Shown here one piece after another: positions 8,381 through 16,937 of a stretch of 64,000 nt of DNA. Location of the stretch: NCBI RefSeq assembly GCF_005222785.1, contig NZ_STGH01000002.1, positions 558,001 through 622,000 of the forward strand, written 5' to 3'. Below the pieces are notes generated by a model that had not been told where the DNA came from, made no database searches, and saw nothing but the letters and a program-made list of their open reading frames with translations. A program made the position numbers and the translations under genes. Positions within the stretch are counted from its first letter, which is position 1; each line of letters begins with the position of its first letter. The stretch is from Rhodobacter sp. SY28-1. Lineage in GTDB: Bacteria > Pseudomonadota > Alphaproteobacteria > Rhodobacterales > Rhodobacteraceae.

Positions 8381-9327
8381 CACGAACTCCTTACGGGCGA
8401 TAGAATCTCGTCCGAAATTTCGAACGGTGCGCAGGCGGCCAAACTGACGGAATACTTCAGGTCATCCACGCCCTCAGGCAGAGGGGGGATCAGGCGGGGA
8501 AACTCTTCGACGACCTCGTAGATGCGCGCATGACCGACTTTCCAAACCCGGTGGAGATCCACCTGTTCGAACAGATAGCCGGTTGCCGCCAAGCGTTGCT
8601 CCCAGAGGCTGGCTGCTGCAGGGTCTCCCGCGAAGCAGGCCGCTGTGGCGTCAACATGATCCGCTAGAGTCGTCCCCTCTTCCGCCAGCGCCGTGTCGAC
8701 ATCAATTACCCGCAGATAGAGTGCGAAGCCTTCTACCGCCGACAACTGAGCGGCAGAGGAGATCGTGATCTTCGGATGGGCGGCTCCACGACGCGCCTTC
8801 ACCTCGATATGGATGTCAGCGAGCTCGAAGTCCTTCGGACTGCCGGTCGGGCCCATCCATGCCCCTATGGCCGTCAGCGCGCCACGACGATCAACCAAGT
8901 CACGCAGCACCGCCAATTCGGCCACCAAGCCGCGCTGCTCTTCGATCGAAAGTCCTTCGGCCGAGCCCGCGCGGAGCAGATGGTGCCAGCGCATCGTCCG
9001 ATGGATGGCCCGAGACAGAACTGAGTCGGCAGTGTCCGCCTGCTCGCCCGCGGCGACCACGTCGCGACACAGCGTCTCAAAAATCTCGACCTGACTGCGA
9101 TCTTCGAGACTGATGCAGAAGATATCTCGACCATCGACCTTTCTGTAGGACAACGACAGGTTTCGCAGGACGGGAAGCGGATGCACTTTCGTCGTGCCTT
9201 CCGGCATCTTGAGCAATAGCCCAGGAAGACCGTTCGGCATCGCCGCCCAGAAGAAATCGTAGCGTCCGTGACTGTCGACACGACGTCCGATGTCGGGCGC
9301 GAGTCCGGCCCAAGGGGTGTCAGTCAT
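8380..9327 (-). CDS. PD-(D/E)XK motif protein (DUF4420-like restriction endonuclease)
   Basis: A 315-residue predicted endonuclease. The catalytic region is GSPKDFELADIHIEVKARR, in which Asp, Glu and Lys (D...EVK) follow the PD-(D/E)XK pattern, with upstream acidic residues in LVAELAVLRDLV. The start is ATG at 9327, 8 nt inside the end of the Z1 gene; the longer frame to 9411 overlaps Z1 further and was rejected. Proteins of this type occur next to Z1 and AIPR proteins and are thought to be the cutting subunit. It is probably co-translated with both neighbours. Confidence 0.85.
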   Translation of the reverse strand: MTDTPWAGLAPDIGRRVDSHGRYDFFWAAMPNGLPGLLLKMPEGTTKVHPLPVLRNLSLSYRKVDGRDIFCISLEDRSQVEIFETLCRDVVAAGEQADTADSVLSRAIHRTMRWHHLLRAGSAEGLSIEEQRGLVAELAVLRDLVDRRGALTAIGAWMGPTGSPKDFELADIHIEVKARRGAAHPKITISSAAQLSAVEGFALYLRVIDVDTALAEEGTTLADHVDATAACFAGDPAAASLWEQRLAATGYLFEQVDLHRVWKVGHARIYEVVEEFPRLIPPLPEGVDDLKYSVSLAACAPFEISDEILSPVRSS

Positions 9328-12049
9328 CGAGATTGGCTCCCTCATCCTGGTCCAGCTCGCCATAGAGTTCGCGGAACTTCTGGCTGTTGACCACATACTC
9401 GACACGCTCATCCGGCGTTGCCGAAACAGGCAGACTCATCCCCCATCCGACGACGACCGACTTCGGAAAGTTCTGTGGAAGCGGGCGAGGTGAGCCCTCA
9501 GCGTTCTTGTATTTGTCGCGGATGCTGACGATCTGAAGAATGAATAGGGGTTTGGTTCGCACCTTTCGATAGATGCTGTCCGGGTAGTTCACACTCCCAT
9601 CGGCGGGTTTGTTTTCCATCTTTCGGTATGCGGCTTCGGCAGCAGCTGCAGCGGCCGGCTCAACCCCGACCTTCTCCACTCCGCGCGAAGCGATCCTCGC
9701 TTTCTTGCCACTGATGGAAAGCAGATCTCGCGCCAGATCATCGAGGTCGATCCTGCGGACCTGGGGGCCGATCCGCCAAGAGCCGTGCTCGAACGCAGGA
9801 AGATCGTTGCGGACGCTGGCGATCAGCACGTCCCATTCGCGCAGCTCATCGTCCTTCCTCGCGTTGATATAGGCCCTAATCGGTCCTGGCTGGGTCAGGA
9901 ACGCAGCCTCGTGGTTCTTCCAGCCGATCAGGAACCGATCGATCAGATCAACGGATATGCCTGAAAGGAACATCCCACCGCTGACAGGTTGTGCAGTCGC
10001 TGCCCCATGACCAGACGCATCCAACTGGTCAAGAAAATCCTTCGCCAGCTGAATGTTTTTGTCGATATCCTTGAGGCCGAGCTTCGCAGTCTCCACCCAG
10101 GAGTTGGAAAGGCCTACCTGGACGACCGTCTGGCCTGATCCCATCTTGTTGCGCGCCGTCACCATGAGCGCGGTTGGGTGGCTTCGCACCGCCAGACCAA
10201 AGTCGGCGGGCGTCAGCTTCGCGTTCTCCATGTTCTTGAGTTCGCGGTGCAGTTCGGCCGTGGCCTCAGCGATGTGGGCATACCAATCGATCGCGTCGAG
10301 CGGCATCCAGATGCGGCAGAGATCTTCGTATCCGCCTCTGTAGCCAAACCACCTGCCCATCTGCATCAACGTGTCATACATCATGGTGTTGCGAAGGAAC
10401 CATGTGATGGTCAGGCCTTCCAGGGTAAGTCCACGCGACAGCGAGTAACCACCGACAGCGATCACCGTCTGGCCGACGTCGCCAGTCGCCGGATAGTCGA
10501 GACCGTTGCCCCGGCTGTTGACCTCGACCACCTTCGCCGCGGCGATTGCATCAAAAAGAGCCGCCTGGATCTGCGCCCAGTCGAAGCCGCAGCTCTGATA
10601 CTCCGCTTCAAAGACCTCGCGTAAAGCTGCAATTTCCGGATCAGCCAACCCTGCCTTGCCGAGAGAGGCATTCACTCGGACCGCGTTCTGCACGGCGACG
10701 AGACGCTCATGAATTCGATTGCGGAGTTTTCCTTGGACCTCCGTGAAACGGCTCGCGTTCACAAGCATCGAGCAATGCTTGGAGCCCTGTCCACGCAGAT
10801 TCCGGATCGCGCGTGCGACGAGGAAGGCGCGGAGGGCTCGGATCAGCGATGGGGGCAAATCGGCGATGTTCTGGGTGATCTGATGCTTCATGGGGAGAAG
10901 GTCCCCATTGTCGTCAATCTGTCGCAGCCAGGTAGGCGGGCCGTCTTCGGGTAGGCCGTCGATGAACACCTTGCTGGCGCCAAAGTAGTTCGTGGGAGCG
11001 TCCAGTCCGATTATGAAGTGGCGCGGGAAAAGATCTTCCTTCAGCGCATCGTCATACTGGTCGGGATCGACGAATATGTTCGCGAAGGGCGTTGCCGTGT
11101 AGCCGACATAGCAACTGCGGTGGAAGGTCGCGAGCAGATCGCGGATCATCGCATTGATCTTCGTAACCTCGTCCTTGGCGTATTTGGTGTTGATCGAGGC
11201 GTTGTCTGCTTCGTCGTCGATCAGCAGCATGGGCTGATCGATCATTAGGTCGTCCCCCTTGGCGCTGTTGTCGCGCAGCCAGTCTAGGAGGTTCTTTAAT
11301 GTGCTGGGGTTCTTCTTGATGACCAGGACGACGGGCACCTTGTAAGAGTCGATCTGACTGGTGTTGGTGGAGGCTGTTTCCTTGTGGAAGTCGCGCTTTG
11401 CGCTGGTCAGGCTGACTGGCACGTTGCGATCATCAAAAAGACCGACGCCGATTGCATGGTCGCCCTTCTTCTGACCAGCCTTCGCGGTATCGCGGCCGAT
11501 GAAACCTTCGTCGATCCGCGCCTGTGTCTGATTGCGAAGGTTGTTGTGGATCCCGGCGATGACGATGATCAGTCGATATCCGGCATCGGCCGCCTTGCAG
11601 ATCAGCCCGGAGTAGTTCGCCGTCTTGCCGCTCTGCACATGACCGACAACCATGCCTCGGCGGTCCCACTTCTCTTCGAGCTTGGGATTGCCCAGCCGAG
11701 AGAGAATCCGGTCCGTCACGATGTCAGTCGAGGTGACGACATCCTGCGGCAAGCCATTCTTCAGAAGCAGTTTCTTGTAGCGCTCCCAGTAGAAGGGTTC
11801 GATCGAAGCCTTGGCCTCGTCGAGCCAAGGGCGGAAGCTGGCGTCGTCCACCACGGCGCCAAGGCCCATCGACACCCCCAAGCGGGCCTCAATCTCCTTT
11901 GCAAGCCGCTCCAGCTCGTCGGGCGCTGCGTTCACGTTCAACGCGCCGTTCATCGTGGCGATTAAGGTTCTCAGCTCGGCGCCGGTCTTCCTCTGATGCG
12001 CAAGAGATTGCGATACCACCGAGTCGAGATGGGCGATCTGGGCCGTCAT
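9320..12049 (-). CDS. Z1 domain-containing P-loop ATPase
   Basis: At 909 residues this is the largest protein of the locus. Walker A is VVGHVQSGKTANYSGL near residue 133, Walker B is LLIDDEADNAS near residue 280, and a superfamily-II-like motif is GYTATPFANIF near 318. The Z1 domain covers the C-terminal half, with GGYSLSRGLTLEGLT and the TLMQMGRWFGYRGGY stretch that resembles helicase motif VI with an arginine finger. It probably couples ATP hydrolysis to movement on DNA for the coupled nuclease. It begins 4 bp after the GHKL ATPase gene ends. Confidence 0.92.
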   Translation of the reverse strand: MTAQIAHLDSVVSQSLAHQRKTGAELRTLIATMNGALNVNAAPDELERLAKEIEARLGVSMGLGAVVDDASFRPWLDEAKASIEPFYWERYKKLLLKNGLPQDVVTSTDIVTDRILSRLGNPKLEEKWDRRGMVVGHVQSGKTANYSGLICKAADAGYRLIIVIAGIHNNLRNQTQARIDEGFIGRDTAKAGQKKGDHAIGVGLFDDRNVPVSLTSAKRDFHKETASTNTSQIDSYKVPVVLVIKKNPSTLKNLLDWLRDNSAKGDDLMIDQPMLLIDDEADNASINTKYAKDEVTKINAMIRDLLATFHRSCYVGYTATPFANIFVDPDQYDDALKEDLFPRHFIIGLDAPTNYFGASKVFIDGLPEDGPPTWLRQIDDNGDLLPMKHQITQNIADLPPSLIRALRAFLVARAIRNLRGQGSKHCSMLVNASRFTEVQGKLRNRIHERLVAVQNAVRVNASLGKAGLADPEIAALREVFEAEYQSCGFDWAQIQAALFDAIAAAKVVEVNSRGNGLDYPATGDVGQTVIAVGGYSLSRGLTLEGLTITWFLRNTMMYDTLMQMGRWFGYRGGYEDLCRIWMPLDAIDWYAHIAEATAELHRELKNMENAKLTPADFGLAVRSHPTALMVTARNKMGSGQTVVQVGLSNSWVETAKLGLKDIDKNIQLAKDFLDQLDASGHGAATAQPVSGGMFLSGISVDLIDRFLIGWKNHEAAFLTQPGPIRAYINARKDDELREWDVLIASVRNDLPAFEHGSWRIGPQVRRIDLDDLARDLLSISGKKARIASRGVEKVGVEPAAAAAAEAAYRKMENKPADGSVNYPDSIYRKVRTKPLFILQIVSIRDKYKNAEGSPRPLPQNFPKSVVVGWGMSLPVSATPDERVEYVVNSQKFRELYGELDQDEGANLDD

Positions 12050-12053
12050 GTGT

Positions 12054-13529
12054 TCAACCTTCTACAATATCTTCAATCAGCTGCTGGACGCTGTCCCGAT
12101 GCCTGAGCAATGGCTCTACCGAGCATAGCGCGTTGACCACGTCATTTCCCGACATCCCAGTCGAGAGAAGGGTGCGGACGGCCTGCTCAACCGATTCAGC
12201 GATCTCCGCGAACTCCGCGGGATCTGCCTCCACGCTTTCGGCTGCACCGAGCATGTCAGCGTGCAGTGCCCCGACAGGCAACCCGGCACCAAGAAGTGTG
12301 ATGCACGTCCGGAATCCGTGTTGGAACTCCTCGGGTAGAGACGCCATGAACCCAGCGATCGCCGGGTGCTCCCCATTCGGTCGGTAGATGATGGCGCCGT
12401 CCTTCTGAAACCTGCTCCATAGAGGAAGGTTCGCCTGGTCGACCAACTTGCGGCCGCGTCGCTGATAGGTCCGTTTGGAAGTGCCCTGCATCCGCTCCAC
12501 GATCTTTCGCAGGCGCTCACGAACTATCGGTGGCATCTGCGCCGAGGCCTTGCGGACATCGATCTTCCAGTCGGCATCCATAGTGTTGGGGATGTCGACC
12601 CGGACGCGCGACAGCTTCGTCAGCTCGGTTGCTCGGGCAAGGCCGAGCCACCCGCCCGCGATGATCAACCGACGCTCGCGGTAGATATAGAACCCCTGCG
12701 ACCGAAGGTGCCCCTCCGGCCCCCCTACCTCATCCCATTCGGCCTTCGACATCCGGCTATGATGTGGAAGGGTGAAGGTTTGCGTGACCACCGTCCCATT
12801 CGCCAGTGGGAGCAACTCCTCGTCGTCGACCTGGGTCGCCTTGTTGGCGGAAGCGAAGGGATCGATCGGTGATAGCTTGCGATCATTTAGCGTAAGCCTA
12901 AGCTCGGGTCGCGTTCCCTCCATGTAGCGATGGAAGCAGAGCCGGAGGTGCTTTTCCGCCTCAGTCAGCGCCGCATTGATCTCGGCTGAGCGCTTCGCTC
13001 CATCATGACGGTAGCTCGAAGCGAGTCGATCAAGTTTGCGCCAGATGACCACAGTCCCCGTCTCTCCAAGACGGTCGATGCCGGGGATATCTGACGAATA
13101 CCCCTCCAACAGGACTTCCCACCGGTTTGTCCGTGAAACCTCATCCAAATCCCAAGTGGCCACGGAGGTCACACCATCTTTTCGCGTCGCCACTGTGAGC
13201 TGGCGGCACTGCGAAAAGCTCGCGCTCTTGAGGCCCAAGCCGAACCTGCCAAGGTCATGGCCCTCTCGGGCGTCGAGCGGGTTCCTTGAACCGGGGCGCA
13301 TCGCCTCGATCAAATCGATCTCTGACATGCCCGACCCATCATCGACGATGGCGATCCAGGGAGCATCCGAGATGGTGTCAGCGAGGATCTGGACCAGACC
13401 TGCTCCGGCAGTGATCGAATTGTCTATGACGTCCGCCATGGCTGTGGAAAGCGTATACCCAAAATCGCGCATGCCCTCGATCAGGGAGGCGGCATGCGGA
13501 GTGGCATCAGCGAGGCGGCGTTGGATCAT
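12054..13529 (-). CDS. MORC/MutL-like GHKL ATPase
   Basis: A 491-residue ATPase of the Hsp90/histidine-kinase/MutL fold. The N-box is STAMADVIDNSITAGA near residue 35, the DxGxG motif is VDDGSGMSEIDL near 62, and the G2 lid is GRFGLGLKSASFSQ near 95. The rest, with an S5-like domain and a helical tail, is less conserved. MORC-type GHKL ATPases were predicted computationally (Iyer, Abhiman and Aravind) to act with Z1, REase-fold and AIPR proteins beside cytosine methyltransferases, which is exactly the set here. It is the first gene of the minus-strand operon, so the promoter should lie in 13530-13650. Confidence 0.9.
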   Translation of the reverse strand: MIQRRLADATPHAASLIEGMRDFGYTLSTAMADVIDNSITAGAGLVQILADTISDAPWIAIVDDGSGMSEIDLIEAMRPGSRNPLDAREGHDLGRFGLGLKSASFSQCRQLTVATRKDGVTSVATWDLDEVSRTNRWEVLLEGYSSDIPGIDRLGETGTVVIWRKLDRLASSYRHDGAKRSAEINAALTEAEKHLRLCFHRYMEGTRPELRLTLNDRKLSPIDPFASANKATQVDDEELLPLANGTVVTQTFTLPHHSRMSKAEWDEVGGPEGHLRSQGFYIYRERRLIIAGGWLGLARATELTKLSRVRVDIPNTMDADWKIDVRKASAQMPPIVRERLRKIVERMQGTSKRTYQRRGRKLVDQANLPLWSRFQKDGAIIYRPNGEHPAIAGFMASLPEEFQHGFRTCITLLGAGLPVGALHADMLGAAESVEADPAEFAEIAESVEQAVRTLLSTGMSGNDVVNALCSVEPLLRHRDSVQQLIEDIVEG

Positions 13530-14134
13530 TGAGCTTCTCGTTACTTCAATATGTTAGGTCAGCCAATTCAACGTCCGGCGTCAAGCTCGGCTCGACTTCG
13601 TCACAAAGGTCTTGGACCGGACTGCGACAACCCTGAGGCGATTTTGGGGACGGATGTTGAGGTAAAGTTCGGCGACCGAAACCACAATTCCGTGGGCAAG
13701 CTCAACACGGGACTCGGGCCGGCGATGAACCACGGTGTCAGGTGCGAGACTTGGCTGTGATTCTTGGTCTTGGTAGCAGACCTCGTCATGAAGAAGCCGA
13801 CTTGCGCGATTAGGGCCTCAGACGCATTCCGACGATCGACCCCGCTCTGCTGCCGTTTCCCGCTTTTTGGGACAAGGCACGGAGCTGGCTGACGACCACG
13901 CCGGCATGAGATCAAGATGGCCTTCAGGTAGACTGTCGAGGGTCTTGCTCGAGGGGCCGACAATAGTAGGTGCTGGTGCCGAGCCTTCCACTTCTCAACA
14001 CAGGTCGACTTTGCGCCCCTCTCACTCAATGGTCTTTTTCCCCGCTCGAGAACGAAGACGTTGTTCGTGACGCTCGACTTGCTTTGGTTTTTGGCTGATG
14101 GCGTCTCAGTAACTCCACCACACGAACCGGACAG
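13530..14134. other. 605-bp gap with no convincing gene
   Basis: This region separates the defence operon from the next plus-strand gene. It must contain the promoter of the GHKL operon (minus) and of the gene at 14135 (plus). A minus-strand frame of 198 codons crosses it, but it has no domain, no ribosome-binding site and an atypical composition, so I treat it as spurious. No repeat or hairpin stands out. Confidence 0.5.
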
Positions 14135-14662
14135 ATGACCAAGAAGATCCAGCAGCGCGACAACAACTACTACCTCGACCGGCTGCGGTCGGACCACCCC
14201 GCCATCTACGCCGACCTGCGGACCGGGAAGTTCAAAAACTCATCCGAGGCATTCGTCGCAGCTGGCTTACGCAGACGGAAATCACCGCTCGATCAATTGA
14301 GATCCGCCTGGTCGAAGGCTTCGTCTGCCGAGCAGTCTGCGTTCAAGGGCGAGATAGGCTGCACGGCATCGAAAGCGACCACGACAGTGTCAGTGGCACC
14401 GTCTGGTCTCGCGGTCAGCCAAGCGTCAGCCCCTGGCAACGCCCGTCTGGCGACAGGCAAGGTGCATCTTCCGCCGGCGCTTGAGGCCGAGGTGCGTCGG
14501 ATCATTGCTCACCGTCGGCTGAAGAATGGCGATGTCATGCGGGAGATGGGGCTGAACGCACGCAACGCCTCGCTCGGCATGGCCCTGCAGCGAGGAACCT
14601 TGGTTCAGGATGAGCTGATTGTGGCGCTGGAGACTTGGGTGGCAGCACACGCGACGAAGTGA
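14135..14662 (+). CDS. Hypothetical protein of accessory elements (175 aa)
   Basis: A 175-residue protein starting MTKKIQQRDNNYYLDRLRSD, with HPAIYADLRTGKFKNSSEAF forming a helical N-terminal unit that resembles short DNA-binding or plasmid/phage accessory proteins. The centre is Ala/Ser-rich and probably disordered. The C-terminus (LPPALEAEVRRIIAHRRLKNGDVMREMGLN) could be a second helical domain. I know similar hypothetical proteins from mobile elements but no function. It sits alone between the defence operon and the convergent serine recombinase. Confidence 0.6.
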   Translation: MTKKIQQRDNNYYLDRLRSDHPAIYADLRTGKFKNSSEAFVAAGLRRRKSPLDQLRSAWSKASSAEQSAFKGEIGCTASKATTTVSVAPSGLAVSQASAPGNARLATGKVHLPPALEAEVRRIIAHRRLKNGDVMREMGLNARNASLGMALQRGTLVQDELIVALETWVAAHATK

Positions 14663-14799
14663 AGGCACCGTGCTGCAGTCCGTGTCTCGACGGTCGATCC
14701 CAGGATGCTGCCGTTCCCCGTGGCCCGGAACTACATCAGAGTTTCGGGAGGGGTAGAATTCTACTGGCCAGGCCGAGCGCCGAAATGATGACCGAGCGC

Positions 14800-15726
14800 C
14801 TAGAACGCCCCGTATCCCGGGATCGCCTGGAGTTCCGCCTGAATCCGCTCCTCGTCAGTCATGACAACCGGTGCGAGGTCGGCGAGCGTCGGCGTCTCCA
14901 CGCTAGAAGCTACCGGACCAAGTTGATCGGCCGCGATCGGTTCAGAGGGCGGTCGAGGCATATCCCCAGCTGAAGACAGGCCCAAGGAAGGATCACCCTC
15001 GTTGTCGATCTCCTCGATCATCTGAAGAACCCCTTCGGCCTTCTTGCGAACCTTCCTGACGCTGTTCTCAGTCCAGGCCAGCCCCCAGCCGGTCAGGACG
15101 CGATTTCTGTTGAGAAGATCGGCGAGCGCCCTGTGCGAGAGATCACGGTAGGCACGGTCACGCTGAAGGATGGCGACGACCTGCATCACGATGCTGTCGG
15201 CTTTGTCACCGCGAACTTTCCCAGACTTCAAGGCACCCTTCTGTCGGCCACCGGCATCCGAGAACACCATGCCTTGGGCTTGCTTCTTCTTGAGCGCCGC
15301 TGAGGTGCCTTTCCTGATCGCGCGAACAGCATCTTCACCCCGCTGGATGGCGCGGAGAAGAGCAGGTGACTTCAAGAACCGTCCGACGCGAGCCGAGAAG
15401 ACGGGGACATCAAGCGTCTTCAGAAACTCGCGCGCAGCGTCCACGTTCCTGAAGAGACGGGTCGGTTCAGGGATGACAAGAACAGCATCTTCGGCTTGCG
15501 CGTGCCTAACGGCGGTAGAGAGATCCCCACGGCGCGTGGCGCCATGTGGATCCGCCCCCGATGCCACGTCAGCATAGATGCTGATCAGGGTGAAGTCACG
15601 GCGTTCGCAGGCCTTCCTGATCCTCTCCGTCTGCTTCCGATGATCTACGTCATCAAGGGCTTGCTTCTCTGTCGAGAGGCGGACGTATCCCACCGCTTTG
15701 ATGGGCTTCTCTTTGCTAATGGTCAT
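14800..15726 (-). CDS. Serine recombinase (resolvase/invertase family)
   Basis: A 308-residue recombinase. The N-terminal resolvase domain shows VGYVRLSTEKQ, with the nucleophilic Ser near residue 18, then ADVASGAD and VIPEPTRLFRN, where Arg residues of the active site are expected. The middle carries helices of a small recombinase-like region (YRDLSHRALADLLNRN, then GWGLAWTENSVRKV), which reads like the DNA-binding part. It is longer than a classical 180-200 aa resolvase but shorter than a large phage integrase. It is the second recombinase in the island and lies next to non-coding element A, a possible recombination site. Confidence 0.85.
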   Translation of the reverse strand: MTISKEKPIKAVGYVRLSTEKQALDDVDHRKQTERIRKACERRDFTLISIYADVASGADPHGATRRGDLSTAVRHAQAEDAVLVIPEPTRLFRNVDAAREFLKTLDVPVFSARVGRFLKSPALLRAIQRGEDAVRAIRKGTSAALKKKQAQGMVFSDAGGRQKGALKSGKVRGDKADSIVMQVVAILQRDRAYRDLSHRALADLLNRNRVLTGWGLAWTENSVRKVRKKAEGVLQMIEEIDNEGDPSLGLSSAGDMPRPPSEPIAADQLGPVASSVETPTLADLAPVVMTDEERIQAELQAIPGYGAF

Positions 15727-16197
15727 GACTTCGTTGATGTGTTCCAGGGGTGGTCATTTGGTGCCGGTTTCGCCAGCGAGCGAGTCTCGGCCTTTTGCTA
15801 TCCGACGTATTTTCGGCCATTAGCATAATGCGCAATTCTCGACGCAGACGCAAGGGTATGCGGCCTTCGACTCCGGATCTCGTCCCCCCGTCGACCCGTG
15901 GATCGTGGAGCACCTTTGCGGCGCCCCGCCACCGTAGAGTGATTGCAGTCAGGCCTGCTTCGCTTCAAGCTGGCGGGTCCTCAGGTCTGGTCGCTCCCCG
16001 GGATCGTCGCCAAGCCCTGGACCGTGTTCACTTCCAGCGCTGGGGACGGTTCTGGCCAGCTCGTTGGTCGGGGGGTGGCGGACTGGGCCGAACCTCCACC
16101 CGACGGCAGAACCGCAGGCACCTGGCACTCTTCTACTCCGACGTTGCACTTCGAAAGCAAGGAGCATCGACACTGGCGAACAATGTCACCCTGCAAC
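15727..16197. other. Non-coding stretch upstream of element A
   Basis: About 470 bp between the serine recombinase start and element A. It should carry the recombinase promoter. Several overlapping frames cross it on both strands, but none has a ribosome-binding site, a domain or a consistent codon pattern. I see no repeat shared with the rest of the window. Confidence 0.4.
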
Positions 16198-16677
16198 CAC
16201 CACGCCATGCTCGATAGGGCGACCGCTGAGACGCATCCGCATCTCTTCAGGTGCCCGAGGTGCGCCGGAACAGAGGCGGCCTCCAGCGGTCGCCCTGGAC
16301 TCAGCATACGCGCCGGGTCCGCAGACCCATTTCGTCGTCGTTCGCAATTGTCCAGGCTGGCATGCTCGTGCTCCACGACTTTGGATCTAGCTAGATAGCT
16401 GCGTGGCTTCTTAGCTGACCGGCTGCTCGGTCAGCGGGTTGGTCGTGCTGAACGCCCCAGGAAAGACGGGCCGGTGCGTGCTGTTGGGTTCTTGGACGTC
16501 CAGCTAGCGGAGACGGTCTGGGACACCTGGGAGAGCTTGCTTGGCGGGCACATCTGGTTCCGAGCCGGAGACGCAACTTCGGTCTGGGATGACCTCATCC
16601 CGATCCGTCTCTCCTATATACTATATGCTACTTTTTGTCTGTTACTTGCTATTCTACTGGAGAGACGGATCGGGATG
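16198..16677. repeat. Element A: conserved three-module non-coding element
   Basis: This region shares three modules, in order and orientation, with element B at 35005-35543. Module 1 (16198-16240) is 43 nt with only about six differences from 35005-35047 and contains CTCGATAGGGCGAC. Module 2 (16383-16401) is GGATCTAGCTAGATAGCTG against GGGTCTAGCTGGATAGCTG in B. Module 3 is the palindromic core (next entry). The spacing from module 2 to module 3 is nearly equal (185 and 179 nt). The sequences between modules are diverged. No reading frame is conserved across both copies, so it is more likely a DNA site or structured RNA than a gene. Confidence 0.75.
16586..16677. other. Core of element A: 19-bp inverted repeat around an AT-rich loop
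   Basis: The left arm CATCCCGATCCGTCTCTCC (16596-16614) and the right arm at 16659-16677 are perfect reverse complements over 19 bp, separated by 44 nt of AT-rich sequence with runs such as TATATACTATATG. A second palindrome, GGGATGACCTCATCCC, overlaps the left arm at 16586-16601. Element B has the same architecture, with a matched A:T to G:C change in the arms and the same 44-nt loop length. The core could be a recombination site, a replication or transfer origin, or a long RNA hairpin. Confidence 0.8.
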
Positions 16678-16937
16678 GGTTTCCTCCGGCGCGGTCGTCT
16701 ACCTCATCCACGCTTGTAGAACTCCGGTCGTCTCCTCCTGCTGGAGCTGCTGTTCTGACCATGCGACGTGCGGACAACGAAGCATTCATTGCGGTCCGAG
16801 CTTGACACATCGATGCCGTCGGGTGGCGGTCACATCATCAAAGACCGCCATCATGAGACGTCCAGGGCGGGGATTAGCCTTTCAGGTATCTGGTCCCCAG
16901 ATCGAGCATCAATTCAAGGGACGTCAGTTACTCCGGG
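16678..16937. other. Gap after element A
   Basis: 260 bp between the core of element A and the stop codon of the DUF4386 gene. No gene, no repeat and no clear terminator are seen. Confidence 0.4.

Noticed and set aside
13601-14197. 198-codon minus-strand frame in the gap after the GHKL gene
   Set aside because: No ribosome-binding site, no domain, and it overlaps the start of the gene at 14135.
16500-16575. Possible internal copy of the 18-bp attachment repeat (GCGGAGAC, CCGGAGACG)
   Set aside because: Only 8-9 bases match, which is expected by chance in such GC-rich DNA; it does not divide the island into two elements by itself.
16440-16606. Minus-strand frame reading out of the left arm of element A (starting M-x-S-S-Q, as in B)
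   Set aside because: Only the first few codons are shared between A and B and the distance from the GGAGAG to the ATG is too long, so it follows from the palindrome rather than from coding.
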